This document shows positions 61,882 through 64,000 of a stretch of 64,000 bases of DNA, piece after piece. Source of the DNA: Sparassis latifolia (Eukaryota; Basidiomycota; Agaricomycetes; Polyporales; Sparassidaceae). The stretch spans positions 5,084,001 to 5,148,000 of the forward strand of contig CM031561.1 of assembly GCA_018466975.1 (NCBI GenBank), in the 5' to 3' direction. Numbering within the stretch: position 1 is the stretch's first letter; the number at the start of each line of letters is the position of its first letter. The position numbers and the translations under genes were made by a program. The notes below the pieces were generated by a model, which was given only the letters and a program-made list of their open reading frames with translations, searched no databases and was not told the DNA's origin.

Positions 61882-62332
61882 CACCATGAGGACAGAACGA
61901 TGGTGAACAGTGGATGGGTGCCGGTGACTTAGGAAGGCAGGCTGAAGTATCTCTGGAAATGCGACGGGTCGGAAACATGTCGAGCTACCATATCCGACGA
62001 TCCGCAGTGGGGTCATGTCGGATGCAAATCATGTCAGCGCGGGCACTGCCCGGATGGTCGCAGCGGATATGCCCAGCGTCGCACGGATAAGTTGTGCTCA
62101 CCTCCGAGAGACGCAGAGACTTTCTGAAAATCTGTAGACGACGTTGAGAAACTGTAGAAGGTAGCATGTATAATTTCCAACAGGTCACATAGCAAGCAGA
62201 ATTCTACGGTATATCAGAGTTGAAAGCCAGCACAGAGAGTCCAGCGAATGGAAGGCTAACAGAGACAGCCGTGTTCGAGCGCAGAGAGTGCATACAAGGT
62301 CCAACGGTATCCCAGATCAAACTACCCAGAAG
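61882..62332. other. K4 promoter region
   Basis: No gene supported between K4 and the hypothetical gene to its right. Confidence 0.4.
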
Positions 62333-63190
62333 TTACCATCCTAGAGAGGAAGCCATACGGAGGAAACTCTCCTCGTCGAAAGAACTTGTGGAGAGATCTG
62401 TGACGTCGCATAGTCGCCGGATCCTACCGGAGGCGTCGTCGACTAACGAGTTTTCGGGGCTCAGATCGGCATCAAACAGGACGCTAATGGAGTGGATCTC
62501 CAAGCCGTCGACGTCGTCCACATCCACACCTAGCCAACTCGCCGTAGAGTATACTGAAGGGACTGTAGAGGCGGTAGACAGTCGCATACCGGTCTCTGCG
62601 ATCTGCATGTCTTCCTCAGAGGTGATATTCGGCATGCTGCACGAAGCCCAGGGACTGCTTCCCAGGTACATTCCGTCCCTGCGCGTCGATCGCTTTTCTT
62701 CGGCCAATTCAAACCCCTCTAGTCTCCTTCTGATATCGTCCCTGGCGAGCGCATCTCGCAGAGGGATTAGGTTCTGTGTCCGAACCGCGAATGGAACAGT
62801 TTCGTCCGCTGCCTCGAAGTCCTCGTTTCGTCGGCGAATATCACGGCGATACCGAGCGAATGAGAGGGGAATGAAAGGTATGGGGGCGGCCATCGCGATG
62901 GTCAGTGCCTGAAGACTCTGAGGGCTCGAGCGAAGGGATGGTGCGGTACCATAGAAGTAAGAGATGTCGAAATCCGCAGACAAAGATCGCTCTTGTATAT
63001 CAGAGTGCACCGGCGAGTGTGGGGTAGGAGTGTTGGAAGTCATACTCGCAATATTTGGGAAGACACGAGACAGAGGGATCTTCCATGAACTGTCGACTGG
63101 TCGACGCGAATGCGAAGGCGTCTGATGAGCCGCCTTAGACTTGCCGGAGAGAAGCGGGAGGGACACAGAGGTCAGTTTCAGGATGGCCAT
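62333..63190 (-). CDS. hypothetical protein, single exon
   Basis: ATG at 63188-63190 (MAILKLTSVSLPLLSGKSKA), one open frame of 285 codons ending at 62333. It has an arginine-rich helix (FARYRRDIRRRNEDFEAADE), a second charged repeat-like segment (ALARDDIRRRLEGFELAEEK) and an acidic Ser-rich C-terminal part. The two RRR...FE(A/L)A(D/E) segments look like an internal repeat. No signal peptide or membrane segment is clear, although AMAAPIPFIPLSFA is weakly hydrophobic. I do not recognise the family. A plus-strand frame over the same bases looks like its shadow. Confidence 0.5.
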   Translation of the reverse strand: MAILKLTSVSLPLLSGKSKAAHQTPSHSRRPVDSSWKIPLSRVFPNIASMTSNTPTPHSPVHSDIQERSLSADFDISYFYGTAPSLRSSPQSLQALTIAMAAPIPFIPLSFARYRRDIRRRNEDFEAADETVPFAVRTQNLIPLRDALARDDIRRRLEGFELAEEKRSTRRDGMYLGSSPWASCSMPNITSEEDMQIAETGMRLSTASTVPSVYSTASWLGVDVDDVDGLEIHSISVLFDADLSPENSLVDDASGRIRRLCDVTDLSTSSFDEESFLRMASSLGW

Positions 63191-64000
63191 TTGATCTGAA
63201 ACACGAAAGATACAGAGGTTACAATCTGCTCAGAGTGAGAATATGAGGCAGGGCAGTAGAATGTACCTTCCGATGATCTTCGATACGAGATAGGTTCCAC
63301 TACCGGCCTGGGGAGCTTTACCGCTTAGGAACGACAGCGATTAACGTGAAACGAACCGAAAGCACAAAAGCACGAAAGCACGAAAGGCAGAAAACTGGAT
63401 GAGAGAGGACTATGCTTTAAGATAATGCGCAGAGTACTGCACTGAAAGGCTCACTCGGGGCTGACTGACTTTTTACTGTCGGTCAGCTTCGAAATCGCTT
63501 GTCGGACTGGTCAGACCTAGATGAAATCAACGACATACTTGAAACGGCAGCGTTAAAAGTGAAAATAGTGTACTTGACCAGAACGTATGATTTGCGGCTG
63601 CCCGAAGGCGCAGACAGTGACCTGCTGAATCAAGGGCAAGACAATCTGATTTAGAATGTGATCAATACGTGAGGCAGCGGCCCAGAGTCTTCTGTATACC
63701 ACAGAGTCGTAATATTGAAGCTATTGAAGGGACGTGTCCCCATATCACTAACATGTCGGCGAGCGTCAACATCGCGACAGATACTTGGTAGACAGGACAA
63801 ATGGAGACGTCTCAGAAGGTATTTGCCCTTAGGAATCACATGACTGGGACGCAGACCGATACTTGAGAGATGGACGTTGAACTTCGCAGTACATTACAAT
63901 CGTTGAGATAACCACAAGGCATTCACATGCGGAGAAGACGGTCGACACATCAGCGTTGCTCCCTCGGTTCTTAAACCAAGTTTAGTATCTTCGCTTGCTG
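63191..64000. other. intergenic at right edge; small (GCACGAAA)n repeat
   Basis: No gene supported. About three copies of a GCACGAAA-like 8-base unit lie at 63359-63388. Confidence 0.45.

Noticed and set aside
62220..62912. 230-codon plus-strand open frame
   Set aside because: It lies opposite the 285-codon minus-strand frame, has Ser/Arg-rich translation of the complementary codons and no upstream support.

Overview
The window reads as nuclear DNA of a filamentous basidiomycete, most likely an Agaricomycete. Genes are densely packed on both strands and cut by many introns of about 50-65 bp with GT-AG ends. The gene set is typical of that group: a DUF7137-type secreted protein, a fungal MRJP/yellow protein, a GH51 arabinofuranosidase, a Ran1/Vhs1-like kinase family, WAPL and a survivin-type BIR1. 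No rRNA, intact tRNA, CRISPR or prokaryotic operon was seen. Exon joins were worked out by hand from splice signals and reading frame.

Left part (1-21 kb): a partial acidic hypothetical gene (-); a 778-bp TA-flanked TIR element; a decayed, intron-bearing GPI16/PIG-T pseudogene (-) lying divergently to an apparently intact AFG2/DRG1 AAA-ATPase (+); a broken secreted-protein gene; an uncertain hypothetical gene; a DUF7137-like gene; a Ser/Pro-rich intronless ORF; an IKS1-like kinase; an MRJP/yellow protein.

Middle (22-44 kb): two Ran1-like kinases in tandem (K1, K2); a SET-MYND protein; a gene-poor, repeat-bearing stretch (29-34 kb) holding a small conserved gene and a 392-bp TIR element with 8-bp target duplications; then a delta-12 desaturase and a GH51 arabinofuranosidase (both +), both cut into unusually small exons (down to 3, 5, 8 and 9 nt); then tRNase Z (-).

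Right part (44-64 kb): a tandem pair of SDR genes about 3.4 kb apart; a foldback element; a GPI-anchored-like secreted protein; WAPL (-) and BIR1 (+) head to head with about 150 bp between start codons; a second pair of Ran1-like kinases (K3, K4); a hypothetical gene. K1 resembles K3 and K2 resembles K4, in the same order and strand, so the kinase pair looks like a duplicated block.

Several otherwise good genes carry one-base frame breaks, some in short C/G runs. These may be real decay or base-level sequence errors. A 148-bp TA-flanked MITE family has two full copies and one remnant in the window.
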